Notes: generated by a model not told the origin, from the sequence alone. Positions 7,646 through 16,457 are shown, counted from the first letter of the stretch. The stretch is 64,000 nt of DNA from Bacillus sp. CH30_1T (GCF_008364765.1 NZ_VTUY01000001.1:373526-437525), one strand, 5' to 3'. A program made the numbers and translations.

Positions 7646-9562
7646 ATGAGTTCACAATCCAAAGCCTTAACCATGGGGACACCAAATGAAAAAATACACT
7701 TCTTTGAAAAAATAAAGCCTCATGCAGAATTGATTGCCGCGCTGGTCAGCGGTGTGTTTATTTTACTGGGGTGGTTGACGTCAAACGATGACTCCACCTT
7801 AAGCACTATCTTCTATCTCCTCGCCTTTGCCATCGGCGGGTTCGCGAAAGCCAAAGAAGGAATCGAAGAAACCATTGAAAACAAAGAACTGAATGTAGAA
7901 ATGCTGATGATATTTGCCGCAGTCGGATCTGCCATCATTGGGTACTGGACAGAGGGCGCCATCCTCATCTTCATCTTCGCAGTCAGTGGCGCACTTGAAA
8001 CGTATACGATGAACAAAAGTCAGAAAGAAATTTCCGCACTCATGCAGCTGCAGCCAGAAGAAGCATGGCTTGTGACAGGCTCTGGTGAAAAGAAAGTCCG
8101 CGTTTCAAGCCTTGAAATCGGTGACCACATTTTAATTAAACCAGGAGAACGCGTGCCAACAGACGGTGTTGTCGTAAAAGGAACAACGTCCATCGATGAA
8201 GCAGCCATTTCCGGAGAAGCAGTCCCTGTAACAAAAGGTCAAAGAGATGAAGTGTTCGCTGGTACGGTCAACATCAATGGTGCCATCAACATTAAAATGA
8301 CCAAACCAAGCAGCGAGACACTTTTCCAAAAAATCATTGATCTCGTGCAATCCGCGCAAAGCGAAAAATCGCCTTCTCAGCAGTTCATTGAACGCTTTGA
8401 AGGAACCTATGTAAAAGTCGTGCTTGCCGTTGTCTTCCTGATGATGTTCCTGCCTCATTTCCTACTCGGATGGAGCTGGACGGAAACATTCTACCGGGCA
8501 ATGGTCCTGCTCGTTGTTGCTTCACCTTGTGCCCTGGTTGCAGCGATCATGCCAGCGAGTTTATCGGCCATTTCAAACGGTGCCCGTCACGGAATTCTCT
8601 TTAAAGGCGGCGCACACTTGGAAAACTTAAGCAACATTAAAGCCATTGCCTTTGATAAAACAGGAACGTTGACGAAAGGGAAGCCCGTCGTAACGGATAT
8701 AGTGGTTGCGGATCATGCGGATGAACGTGAAGTCATGGCCACCGTTGCTTCGATTGAAAATCAGTCGAATCATCCACTTGCTCAAGCCATCGTTCGCCAC
8801 GCAACCCGCGAATTAAACCTGGAACTCTCCCAGCCTGATTCCCTTGAAGACGTATCCGGTTGGGGAGTCAAAGCGTTTGTGGACGGAGCCGAATGGAAAA
8901 TCGGGAAAGCAGATTTTGTGGATAAAGTGTTAGCACAACAATTTATGGATGGTGCCTTTGAACGAATCGCTTCCGAAGGAAAAACAACGGTCTTCGTTGC
9001 CAAAGAGAATGAAATTGTCGCTTTGATCGCTTTGAAAGACGTCGTGCGTAAAGAAACAATTAAAGCTCTGCAACTCCTGAAAGATGAAGGGGTCCAAACC
9101 ATCATGCTGACAGGGGACAATGAGAAGACAGCTCATGCCATTGCAGTAGAAGCGAAGGTCGCTTCCTTCATTGCTGAGTGCCTGCCGGAAACGAAAGTAG
9201 ACGAACTGAAAAAGCTGAAGCGTCAATTCGGCACGGTTGGAATGGTCGGGGACGGAATCAACGACGCACCGGCACTTGCAACGGCCAACGTCGGAATCGC
9301 CATGGGTGAAGGAACCGACGTCGCCCTGGAAACAGCCGACGTCGTGTTAATGAAAAATGATCTCACCCGTATTGCTGAAGCTATTAAACTATCTAAAAAG
9401 ATGAAGCGAATCGTGCAACAGAACGTAGTGTTTTCGATTGTTGTGATTATGCTGTTGATCGCCTCGAACTTCCTGCAAATCCTGGATCTGCCCTATGGGG
9501 TCATCGGGCATGAAGGAAGTACGATCTTGGTTATCTTAAATGGTCTGCGATTGTTGAAGTAA
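7646..9562 (+). CDS. pfeT: P1B4-type metal efflux ATPase (PfeT/ZosA)
   Basis: 638 residues; GGAGGAA lies upstream of the ATG. There is no N-terminal metal-binding domain. The transmembrane metal site motif is Ser-Pro-Cys-Ala-Leu-Val near residue 294, the phosphorylation site Asp-Lys-Thr-Gly-Thr near 338 and the hinge Gly-Asp-Gly-Ile-Asn-Asp-Ala near 534. The last span contains Gly-His-Glu-Gly-Ser-Thr. The SPC plus HEGST pair marks the P1B4 class, whose Bacillus member PfeT (formerly ZosA) exports ferrous iron and protects against iron and peroxide stress. Cobalt or zinc cannot be excluded. The Fur/PerR-like operator upstream supports iron export. Confidence 0.9.
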   Translation: MSSQSKALTMGTPNEKIHFFEKIKPHAELIAALVSGVFILLGWLTSNDDSTLSTIFYLLAFAIGGFAKAKEGIEETIENKELNVEMLMIFAAVGSAIIGYWTEGAILIFIFAVSGALETYTMNKSQKEISALMQLQPEEAWLVTGSGEKKVRVSSLEIGDHILIKPGERVPTDGVVVKGTTSIDEAAISGEAVPVTKGQRDEVFAGTVNINGAINIKMTKPSSETLFQKIIDLVQSAQSEKSPSQQFIERFEGTYVKVVLAVVFLMMFLPHFLLGWSWTETFYRAMVLLVVASPCALVAAIMPASLSAISNGARHGILFKGGAHLENLSNIKAIAFDKTGTLTKGKPVVTDIVVADHADEREVMATVASIENQSNHPLAQAIVRHATRELNLELSQPDSLEDVSGWGVKAFVDGAEWKIGKADFVDKVLAQQFMDGAFERIASEGKTTVFVAKENEIVALIALKDVVRKETIKALQLLKDEGVQTIMLTGDNEKTAHAIAVEAKVASFIAECLPETKVDELKKLKRQFGTVGMVGDGINDAPALATANVGIAMGEGTDVALETADVVLMKNDLTRIAEAIKLSKKMKRIVQQNVVFSIVVIMLLIASNFLQILDLPYGVIGHEGSTILVILNGLRLLK

Positions 9563-9569
9563 TGTGATA

Positions 9570-9602
9570 AACATCCAATCTTGAGAGGTTGGATGTTTTT
9601 TT
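9570..9602 (+). terminator. Terminator of the metal ATPase gene
   Basis: Arms AACATCCAA and TTGGATGTT with a ten-base loop and a following run of Ts. Confidence 0.9.
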
Positions 9603-9686
9603 ATGAAATGTTTAGTGGCGATAAATTCGTCAAGGATTTAATTGCAATGATTGAAATAGAATGACAGTCCAGCGATCCTCTGAGAC

Positions 9687-9815
9687 TTATCCACACCCTT
9701 ATTCCATCCCCGATGGGTCCACCATTTTCTCCCCTGAAAATTATCCACAATCCCCCAGAGTACATTACTCCCTCCCATTCCTCCCGCTACTAAACAACCA
9801 GTCTAGTTATCCACA
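9687..9815 (+). promoter_or_regulatory. Cluster of three perfect DnaA boxes
   Basis: TTATCCACA, the consensus DnaA box, occurs at 9687-9695, 9741-9749 and 9807-9815, all in the same orientation within 129 bp of gene-free DNA. Chance would give about one such 9-mer on either strand in 130 kb. Two more perfect boxes in opposite orientation occur inside the next gene at 11027-11035 (+) and 11074-11082 (-). No dnaA, dnaN or AT-rich unwinding element is adjacent, so this is not an origin; it resembles the DnaA-box clusters that titrate or regulate DnaA in B. subtilis. Confidence 0.7.
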
Positions 9816-9840
9816 TCCCCTGAAACACACCTTCCCTACC

Positions 9841-9854
9841 AAGGTCCGTCCCTC
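9841..9854. repeat. Dispersed 14-mer copy
   Basis: AAGGTCCGTCCCTC, identical to the copies at 402 and 465. Confidence 0.9.
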
Positions 9855-9890
9855 CAACTAATTATATTTTACTAAAATAATATTTTGTTG

Positions 9891-9919
9891 TTGCTTTCTT
9901 GAAAGGGATATCATAAAAT
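9891..9919 (+). promoter_or_regulatory. SigA-type promoter of the PTS operon
   Basis: TTGCTT (9891-9896), a 17-bp spacer, TAAAAT (9914-9919). Initiation would fall near 9926, immediately upstream of the operator at 9931. Confidence 0.5.
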
Positions 9920-9930
9920 GTGTTTAGTTA

Positions 9931-9945
9931 GTGCAAACGGTTGCA
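9931..9945 (+). promoter_or_regulatory. LacI/CcpA-type operator at the PTS promoter
   Basis: GTGCAAACGGTTGCA has the LacI-family architecture with a central CG and near-dyad arms, and matches the cre consensus at about 14 of 16 positions. The identical 15-mer recurs inside the gene at 10226-10240. Confidence 0.6.
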
Positions 9946-10013
9946 TCTATTTTCATATTACATATCACTCTAATGATGAAGACGCACCAATCAGCATTTC
10001 ATTTTCATTTGAA

Positions 10014-10029
10014 ATGTAAACGCACACAT
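10014..10029 (+). promoter_or_regulatory. cre site (CcpA box) in the PTS leader
   Basis: ATGTAAACGCACACAT matches WTGNAARCGNWWWCAW at 15 of 16 positions and lies 58 bp before the start codon, in the transcribed leader, where bound CcpA would block elongation. Confidence 0.65.
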
Positions 10030-10087
10030 GTCATTCAATGTAAAATATATAGACAAATAGATTGATATTAAAGGAGGAAACGGGTTT

Positions 10088-11722
10088 ATGAAGAATTTAT
10101 TGTCGTTCGATTTTTGGCAGAAATTCGGGAAAGCGTTGCTTGTGGTTGTGGCAGTCATGCCAGCTGCAGGGATCATGATTTCCCTTGGTAAGTTGATTGC
10201 GATGATGGGCGGAGACATCACATTTGTGCAAACGGTTGCAAGAGTAATGGAAGATATCGGTTGGGGAGTCATCACCAATCTCCACATCCTCTTCGCCGTA
10301 GCCATCGGGGGTTCGTGGGCGAAAGAACGTGCAGGAGGAGCTTTCGCTGCACTGATCGCTTTCATTCTCATCAACCGTATTACAGGCGCGATCTTTGGGG
10401 TTAACGGAGATATGCTTGGGGATCCCGAAGCAACTGTCTCTTCCCTATTCGGACAAACATTAGTCGTTTCAGATTATTTCACATCGGTCCTTGGTGCTCC
10501 TGCTTTAAACATGGGTGTATTCGTCGGAATCATCTCAGGTTTCCTGGGAGCCAATCTTTTCAACAAATATTATAACTACAGTAAATTACCGGATGCCCTT
10601 TCCTTCTTTAACGGAAAACGTTTCGTACCATTTGTCGTGATTGTGGGATCCATCGTCATCGCTGTCATCATGGCGATTGTATGGCCATTCATCCAAGGGT
10701 TGCTGAATGACTTCGGTCAATGGATCGCCACATCAAGAAACACAGCACCGATCATTGCACCATTCGTATTCGGTGCATTAGAGCGTTTACTATTACCATT
10801 CGGTCTCCACCATATGTTAACGGTTCCAATCAACTACACGGAACTAGGCGGAACGTACAAAATCCTGACAGGTTCAGGTGCAGGTTCGACGGTTGCCGGT
10901 CAAGATCCACTGTGGCTCGCATGGATCGCTGACTTAAATAATTTCCTGGCTGCAGGAGATACTGAAAGCTACAAACAGTTATTAAATGACGTCACACCTG
11001 CCCGCTTCAAAGTAGGTCAAATGATTTTATCCACAGCTGCTTTGATCGGTATCGCTTATGCCATGTACCGAAATGTGGATAAAGACAAAAAGAAAAAATA
11101 CAAATCTATGTTCCTGTCAGCTGGTTTAGCCGTATTCTTAACAGGTGTTACAGAGCCTATCGAATTCATGTTCATGTTCGCAGCTCCCCTTTTATATGTT
11201 GTGTATGCAATCATGACGGGACTTGCTTTCGCGATTGTGGATATCGTTCACATCCGCGTTCACTCATTCGGATCCATCGAGCTTCTGACTCGTGTTCCGA
11301 TGATCATCAAAGCCGGTCTGTGGGTAGACCTTCTGAACTTCGTCGTTGCCTGTATCGTATTCTTTGGCCTTAACTTCACGGTTGCCAACTTCTTGATCAA
11401 AAAGTTCAACTTCCCGACGCCGGGTCGTAACGGAAACTACATTGAAGATGAAGCATCAACAGGCGGCGGTACCGTAAGTGCCGATTCCATCGCTCCGAAA
11501 GTCGTTGCCATGCTTGGCGGTAAAGAAAACATCGTAGACGTGGATGCATGTATGACCCGTCTTCGTGTAACTGTAAAAGACACAAGCCTTGTTGGAACTG
11601 AACAGGAATGGAAGAAAAACGGAGCATTAGGACTCATCCTGAAAGACAAAGGTGTACAAGCCATTTATGGTCCGAAAGCAGACGTCATCAAGTCTGACAT
11701 TCAAGATTTACTGGGAGCGTGA
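10088..11722 (+). CDS. PTS glucose/maltose-family IIBC component
   Basis: 544 residues. Residues 1-430 are a glucose-superfamily EIIC with about ten spans, including the substrate-loop signature Val-Thr-Glu-Pro-Ile-Glu-Phe near 359 and Leu-Leu-Pro-Phe-Gly-Leu-His-His near 238. A linker leads to an EIIB domain (about 465-544) whose phosphorylated cysteine lies in Asp-Ala-Cys-Met-Thr-Arg-Leu-Arg. There is no EIIA, so phosphate must come from a separate or shared IIA. It imports a glucoside while phosphorylating it; glucose, maltose or another alpha-glucoside cannot be told apart. Control by CcpA and perhaps a second LacI-type repressor is indicated by the sites at 9931, 10014 and 10226. Confidence 0.9.
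   Translation: MKNLLSFDFWQKFGKALLVVVAVMPAAGIMISLGKLIAMMGGDITFVQTVARVMEDIGWGVITNLHILFAVAIGGSWAKERAGGAFAALIAFILINRITGAIFGVNGDMLGDPEATVSSLFGQTLVVSDYFTSVLGAPALNMGVFVGIISGFLGANLFNKYYNYSKLPDALSFFNGKRFVPFVVIVGSIVIAVIMAIVWPFIQGLLNDFGQWIATSRNTAPIIAPFVFGALERLLLPFGLHHMLTVPINYTELGGTYKILTGSGAGSTVAGQDPLWLAWIADLNNFLAAGDTESYKQLLNDVTPARFKVGQMILSTAALIGIAYAMYRNVDKDKKKKYKSMFLSAGLAVFLTGVTEPIEFMFMFAAPLLYVVYAIMTGLAFAIVDIVHIRVHSFGSIELLTRVPMIIKAGLWVDLLNFVVACIVFFGLNFTVANFLIKKFNFPTPGRNGNYIEDEASTGGGTVSADSIAPKVVAMLGGKENIVDVDACMTRLRVTVKDTSLVGTEQEWKKNGALGLILKDKGVQAIYGPKADVIKSDIQDLLGA
10226..10240 (+). promoter_or_regulatory. Second identical operator inside the PTS coding region
   Basis: GTGCAAACGGTTGCA is an exact copy of the promoter operator at 9931, 295 bp downstream, and encodes part of Val-Gln-Thr-Val-Ala within the IIC domain. 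An auxiliary operator for looping or a transcription roadblock is the natural reading. Confidence 0.6.
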
Positions 11723-11725
11723 TAC

Positions 11726-12529
11726 ATGAAATTACTCACTTTGAATTGTCACTCATGGCAAGAAGACAACCAACTCGAAAAAATCTCGATCCTGGCGCAG
11801 GAAATCGCGGAGAAATCCTACGATGTCATCGCCCTCCAGGAAGTCAGTCAGCTGATCGAAAGTGAACCTTCCCAGGGTTTAGTTAAAAAAGACAATTTTG
11901 CCCTCGTTCTTCTTGGGGAGCTGGAGAAACGCGGCGTGACGGATTACACACTCGTCTGGGACTTCGCACATATCGGGTACGACGTGTACGAAGAAGGCGT
12001 GGCGATATTAACGAAGCACCCGGTCATAGAAGAACACCGCTTCTTCATCTCAAAAAGTCACGACCAATCCTACTGGAAAACCCGTAAGATTATAGGGGCG
12101 ACGATTTCGTATGAAGGAAAGCCCCTCACCTTCTACTCCTGCCACCTAGGCTGGTGGACGGACGAAGAGGAACCTTTTACATTCCAGGTTGACTCCTTGA
12201 TGGAGCAAATCACTCCTGAATCCCCCTTCTTTTTAATGGGGGACTTCAATAATAATGCATGGGTTCGTGAGGAAGGGTATGATTATCTTCTTTCAAAAGG
12301 ACTCCTGGATACATTTGATGAAGCTGTTGAACGGGACAGCGGTGTAACCGTTGAGGGGAAGATTGCAGGATGGGATGAGAATAAGGTCGATTTAAGGATT
12401 GATCTTGTTCTGTCCAGTGAGAATCTGGACGTTAGGTCTTCCCGTGTCATCTTTAATGATGTAAATAAGCCTGTTGTCTCGGATCACTTCGGGGTTGAAG
12501 TGGTTTTGGGTGTCGGGGAAAGCAGCTGA
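11726..12529 (+). CDS. Endonuclease/exonuclease/phosphatase-fold protein
   Basis: 267 residues, starting three bases after the PTS stop, so translationally linked to it. All motifs of the DNase I-like/sphingomyelinase fold are present: Leu-Asn-Cys-His at 4-7, Ala-Leu-Gln-Glu-Val near 38 (metal-binding Glu), Ser-Cys-His-Leu-Gly near 138, Gly-Asp-Phe-Asn-Asn near 172 and Ser-Asp-His-Phe-Gly near the C-terminus. There is no signal peptide, so it works in the cytoplasm, most likely as a phosphatase or phosphodiesterase. Coupling to a sugar PTS suggests it dephosphorylates or hydrolyses an imported sugar phosphate (inference). Confidence 0.85.
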   Translation: MKLLTLNCHSWQEDNQLEKISILAQEIAEKSYDVIALQEVSQLIESEPSQGLVKKDNFALVLLGELEKRGVTDYTLVWDFAHIGYDVYEEGVAILTKHPVIEEHRFFISKSHDQSYWKTRKIIGATISYEGKPLTFYSCHLGWWTDEEEPFTFQVDSLMEQITPESPFFLMGDFNNNAWVREEGYDYLLSKGLLDTFDEAVERDSGVTVEGKIAGWDENKVDLRIDLVLSSENLDVRSSRVIFNDVNKPVVSDHFGVEVVLGVGESS

Positions 12530-12551
12530 TCTTGGATTGGCTGCTTTTTTT
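12519..12551 (+). terminator. Terminator of the PTS operon
   Basis: Arms AAAGCAGC and GCTGCTTT followed by a T run; the left arm overlaps the last codons of the upstream gene. Confidence 0.85.
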
Positions 12552-12774
12552 GTGGTTTTGAATGGGGTTTAGGAGTATTCTTTCTCAGGATGGTTGTGGG
12601 AATTTGAATTTTATCGACCGTTCTACATTTATCAATAAAAACCACACCGCTGTCCCGATCGAAAACTCAGTCAACACACGATCCCAACTCATTCTCAAAA
12701 TCAATTGAAACCTCCCCGCCCCCTCATACGTATATACACTATAAACAGAAACACAACCTTGAAAGGGGAACACT

Positions 12775-14460
12775 ATGGGAAATATATTACTATTTTCAGT
12801 CATTGTCGGATTGGTCATGGCCTTACTTGTCATACCGATGGCAATCATGAAAAAGCAGAATAAAAAAGAGGGGTATCCGTCATTTGCAGCACTGTTCGGA
12901 GCCATCCTCCTTATCACGACTATCATTGTATTCGTCTTCTATTATATGACAAATCTTGATCAGAACTTTACGAGCATGTGGATCTTGCTCATCGTAGCCG
13001 CAGGATTCGGCGCCACACTTGCAACCGGGACCGAACGAATGGTGAAGGGTGCACTGTTCCTTGGAAGTCTCCTCGTCGGGGCTTACTTCCTGACTGCTTT
13101 TGTGTTCAACGCCGATGAGAAATTTGAATCAGCGAAAATGGACGTAAAAACGGAAATCGAAGCGTTTGATGAGAAGGAAACGCCGGCAAGCGTACCTCCA
13201 CAATTCGCCCGGAACAGGATGAAGAAAGCATTCGGTCAGGTTCCGAATACGAGTTACTATGAGCTTGGACGACTGCAGATTCAAAAGGTCAATGGCGAGT
13301 ACGTCTACATTGCACCAGTTGAATTCTCAGGATTCTTCAAATGGTTCAAGGGGGATGAAACACCTGGTTACTTCACGCTAAGTGCCACTGACTCATCATC
13401 AAACCCTAAATTCATCAAAGAAGAAATGGCCTACACACCTTCTGCTTTCTTTAATAAAAAAATCGAGCGACACATCCGCTTGAACTATCCGAAGCAGATC
13501 TTCAATGGCGATGTTCAGCTTGAAATCGATGACGAAGGAAAGCCATTCTATATTCGGACGTTCGGTGAGTTCATTTCCGCACGTAACGGATTTGAAGCGA
13601 AGGGAATCGTCATGGTAGATCCGAAATCCGGTGATACCAAGTCATACAAAATCGATGAAGTCCCGGATTTCATTGACGGCGCGATTTCACCGGAAACCGT
13701 CAGCCTCCAAAACAGTTATTTCGGTAACTACGTTCAAGGATTCTGGAACAGCCGCTTCGGTAAATCAGACGTCAAGCTTCCTTCTGATGAAGGGACCGAA
13801 GCCAATGTGAGCCCTATTTTTGACGAAAATGGTGACATGTACTACTTCACCGATTTCACCTCGCCAAAAGAAGGCGTCGATTCCATGCTCGGCTACTCCC
13901 TAACGAACTCTAGGACGGGAGAAGCTACGTTCTACACAGGAAATCTTGAAGAATCGTACATGGATTCCCAGGGTGCCCTGCAGATCATCCAGAAGAAATT
14001 CATCGAGAAAAAATGGGATGGCGAAATGCCGGTGCTTTATAACTTCTACGGAGAAGCAAGCTGGTTGACACCGGTGCTCGATGCGAATGGTTTCTTACAG
14101 AACTACTTCATCGTCTCAGCAGCCAACCCGGAAATCTCAGCCTATGCGGGCACCCCAAACCAGGCATTGAAGCAATACAAAACCGCTCTCCAACGCGGCG
14201 GCGGAAGTGTTGACGGTAGCTCGAAAGCCGAGGAGAAACAGATAAATGGTACAGTCGTCCGTGTCTACAAAGAAAAGACAGGTGACTACACGGTCGTATC
14301 ATTCTTACTCGACAACGGCAAAAACTATATCGTCTCTTCCGAAAACAGCCTACTTGCGATCTACCTGAAGGAAAATGATAAGGTGAACGTGAAGTACATG
14401 GATACAGGGGAAGAATTCCTGCCAGTGAAAGAGATGAAAATTGAAGGATTAAAAAATTAG
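12775..14460 (+). CDS. Unrecognised 561-residue membrane protein
   Basis: The ATG follows AAAGGGG. Residues 1-25, 40-60, 68-85 and 92-112 form four membrane spans; the rest (about 115-561) is soluble, rich in beta-like segments, with Tyr/Phe-rich stretches such as Ser-Gly-Phe-Phe-Lys-Trp-Phe and Asn-Tyr-Pro-Lys-Gln-Ile-Phe. A Gly/Ser-rich linker (Gly-Gly-Gly-Ser-Val-Asp-Gly-Ser-Ser) near residue 480 separates a last 75-residue domain that resembles a small beta barrel. I do not know the family. The gene is monocistronic with no neighbour that explains it. A cell-envelope role is only a guess from its membrane anchor. Confidence 0.75.
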   Translation: MGNILLFSVIVGLVMALLVIPMAIMKKQNKKEGYPSFAALFGAILLITTIIVFVFYYMTNLDQNFTSMWILLIVAAGFGATLATGTERMVKGALFLGSLLVGAYFLTAFVFNADEKFESAKMDVKTEIEAFDEKETPASVPPQFARNRMKKAFGQVPNTSYYELGRLQIQKVNGEYVYIAPVEFSGFFKWFKGDETPGYFTLSATDSSSNPKFIKEEMAYTPSAFFNKKIERHIRLNYPKQIFNGDVQLEIDDEGKPFYIRTFGEFISARNGFEAKGIVMVDPKSGDTKSYKIDEVPDFIDGAISPETVSLQNSYFGNYVQGFWNSRFGKSDVKLPSDEGTEANVSPIFDENGDMYYFTDFTSPKEGVDSMLGYSLTNSRTGEATFYTGNLEESYMDSQGALQIIQKKFIEKKWDGEMPVLYNFYGEASWLTPVLDANGFLQNYFIVSAANPEISAYAGTPNQALKQYKTALQRGGGSVDGSSKAEEKQINGTVVRVYKEKTGDYTVVSFLLDNGKNYIVSSENSLLAIYLKENDKVNVKYMDTGEEFLPVKEMKIEGLKN

Positions 14461-14541
14461 AGGAAGCTTTCGTATAGATTGTCATTCATAAAAATATAAG
14501 GAAAGTCATTCAATACCAATGTAGTATTCGTTTTTCTAAAC

Positions 14542-14580
14542 TTGTGGAGGAGTTCTGATAAATTCAGAACTCCTCCACAA
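14542..14580. repeat. Perfect 17-bp inverted repeat (orphan hairpin)
   Basis: Arm TTGTGGAGGAGTTCTGA at 14542-14558 and its exact complement at 14564-14580 with a five-base loop. No T run follows on either strand, so it is not a typical terminator. It lies at the left border of the molybdenum island, between convergent genes. Confidence 0.85.
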
Positions 14581-14740
14581 CCTATACTATCAAAAATTTC
14601 AGTGACTAACGAAAAGTCATTCGAAACGTCGATAAAATACACCTTTACTACTTCTCTCTAATTCCCCCATTTATCTATACTGACCTTTAAATACTTGTTT
14701 TTCCAACTAGTTATTATCGAGAACAAACTATGCTTCAAGT

Positions 14741-15310
14741 CTAAAGAAAATCTTCTGGTCTATTAATATTCCGAAATGGCTGTTCTTTATCTATATGTAC
14801 ATACTTCACTTTGATTTGTTCAAAAAGACTTTTTAAAGACCTTCTGCCCCTTGATAATTGTTTTTCAATCGTTTCTTTAACTGATTGATGATAAATAGCA
14901 ATGAGCGGTTGTTCTTTTCCCAATACGATGGGAACAACTGCATCCACCTCAGAATCAATTTGTTCCATTAGCTGCCGGCATACCCATTGCTCGATAAAAG
15001 GAACATCCGTCGGTAGTACTATATACCACTGTGCTGAAACTTCATCCATGGCAGAATATATCCCTGATAGTGGACCTTGACCTTTATAGGGTTCCTTGTC
15101 GATCATCAATTTGAACTTTTTCTCTCCTTCATCAAACATCTGATACAGTTCAGGACGAGTCACCACTATAACCAATTGACAAAGAGGGGCTAATACATCG
15201 ATTGAATATTGATAGAAAGGTATTTCGTCTCTTTTGGCAAATGCTTTCGGGGAGCCGAATCGTCTTGACTCGCCGCCTGCTAATACAATTCCGGCAAACC
15301 TGCTTGCCAT
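14741..15310 (-). CDS. mobA: Molybdenum cofactor guanylyltransferase MobA
   Basis: 189 residues from ATG 15310, which follows AAAAGGGG; a longer start at 15352 lacks a site. The nucleotide-binding N-terminus Leu-Ala-Gly-Gly-Glu-Ser-Arg-Arg-Phe-Gly with a following Lys is the MobA signature. It attaches GMP to molybdenum-molybdopterin to make the bis-MGD cofactor used by DMSO-reductase family enzymes, which fits the FdhF-like enzyme in this island. It is the last gene of the mobB-mobA operon. Confidence 0.92.
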   Translation of the reverse strand: MASRFAGIVLAGGESRRFGSPKAFAKRDEIPFYQYSIDVLAPLCQLVIVVTRPELYQMFDEGEKKFKLMIDKEPYKGQGPLSGIYSAMDEVSAQWYIVLPTDVPFIEQWVCRQLMEQIDSEVDAVVPIVLGKEQPLIAIYHQSVKETIEKQLSRGRRSLKSLFEQIKVKYVHIDKEQPFRNINRPEDFL

Positions 15311-15341
15311 AAACGCAACCCCTTTTTGGTACTGTTTTCCA

Positions 15342-15842
15342 TTATAGATCACCTAATCTGCCAACTAACCACTCACAAAACATTTCATTCTCATTGGGCT
15401 TAAATATCGGCATTTCATAGTCATCTTCTCGTAGAGGTAATGCTGTCATAATGGCTTTAATACTTGATAGACGCTTTAACAAAGCAAGGTCTCTTTCATC
15501 CCTTATTAACACTACCTTATCAAAATCATGTTCCTTAAACCCTTCTATGATCAGTAAATCAATATCGATCATATGATAAAAAGCGAAAATCTGATCTAAT
15601 CTCCATGAAGACTTCTTAACGGTCAGCTGTAATACTCCTTCACCTTCAACACCCGTCATGACAGCTCCTGCTTTCTCATGTTTTGCAGTATCTGTCACTT
15701 CCACAGATGCAGGAGTTCCTCCATGTCCATGATGCTTTAAGCTTGCAACATTGAGTCCCTTTTTTGAAAAAAATTGAATGAGTTGACTGACTAATGTTGT
15801 CTTTCCACTTTTTTTATAACCGACAACTTGAAATATTAACAC
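15342..15842 (-). CDS. mobB: Molybdopterin-guanine dinucleotide biosynthesis adaptor MobB
   Basis: 166 residues with an N-terminal Walker A motif Gly-Tyr-Lys-Lys-Ser-Gly-Lys-Thr-Thr and the DxD-like Leu-Leu-Ile-Ile-Glu-Gly-Phe-Lys in mid chain, both typical of MobB GTPases that assist MobA. It is upstream of mobA and divergent from moaC across a 74-bp promoter region. Confidence 0.92.
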   Translation of the reverse strand: MLIFQVVGYKKSGKTTLVSQLIQFFSKKGLNVASLKHHGHGGTPASVEVTDTAKHEKAGAVMTGVEGEGVLQLTVKKSSWRLDQIFAFYHMIDIDLLIIEGFKEHDFDKVVLIRDERDLALLKRLSSIKAIMTALPLREDDYEMPIFKPNENEMFCEWLVGRLGDL

Positions 15843-15916
15843 TTAAACCTCTCCTACGTGTTCTTCTTGTGATAGGATGAAACTAAAACTACTTCTATAA
15901 TAAAGGATGATATAAT

Positions 15917-16417
15917 ATGAGTCATTTCTCGCATTTTAATGATCACGGCAGAGCCAAAATGGTTGATATTAGTGAAAAAAAAGAAAGTTCTCGAAAAGCG
16001 ATTGCCCGTTCGAGTGTTCAAATGACGAAAGGCGTTTATGAGAATATTATCCATCAAAATAATAAAAAAGGAGACGTTTTAGGAGTTTCCCAAATTGCTG
16101 GAATAATGGGGGCTAAACAAACATCTTCCATCATTCCGATGTGTCACCCCATCCCGATAAATGGTGTAGACCTTTCCTTCAAGTGGCTGCCTATTCCACA
16201 TGATCGATTTGAATTAGTAATTGAGGCTGAAGTGAAAACCGTAGGAAGTACTGGTGTTGAAATGGAGGCATTAACAGCCGTTTCCGTTACTGCTTTAACC
16301 GTTTATGATATGTGTAAAGCAGTGGACAAGGGCATGATCATTGGACCTACTTACTTACTTGAAAAAAGCGGTGGCAAGAATGGAGATTATAAGCGCATGG
16401 AGAAGGACAAGGAATGA
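15917..16417 (+). CDS. moaC: Cyclic pyranopterin monophosphate synthase MoaC
   Basis: 166 residues; AAAGGATG precedes the ATG. The catalytic motifs Met-Cys-His-Pro-Ile-Pro near residue 75 and [10 protein letters not shown] near 115, followed by Asp-Met-Cys-Lys-Ala, are complete. With MoaA it makes cyclic pyranopterin from GTP. It is the only plus-strand gene in the left half of the island, transcribed alone. Confidence 0.95.
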   Translation: MSHFSHFNDHGRAKMVDISEKKESSRKAIARSSVQMTKGVYENIIHQNNKKGDVLGVSQIAGIMGAKQTSSIIPMCHPIPINGVDLSFKWLPIPHDRFELVIEAEVKTVGSTGVEMEALTAVSVTALTVYDMCKAVDKGMIIGPTYLLEKSGGKNGDYKRMEKDKE

Positions 16418-16457
16418 TATCCCCCTGTCCTTTTACTTATATTCCCAAGTAAATACA

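Noticed and set aside
9603-9900. Replication origin
   Set aside because: DnaA boxes are present, but there is no dnaA/dnaN, repA or clear unwinding element.
14457-14642. 61-residue minus-strand frame at the island border
   Set aside because: It covers the perfect hairpin, has no ribosome site and no homology that I recognise.
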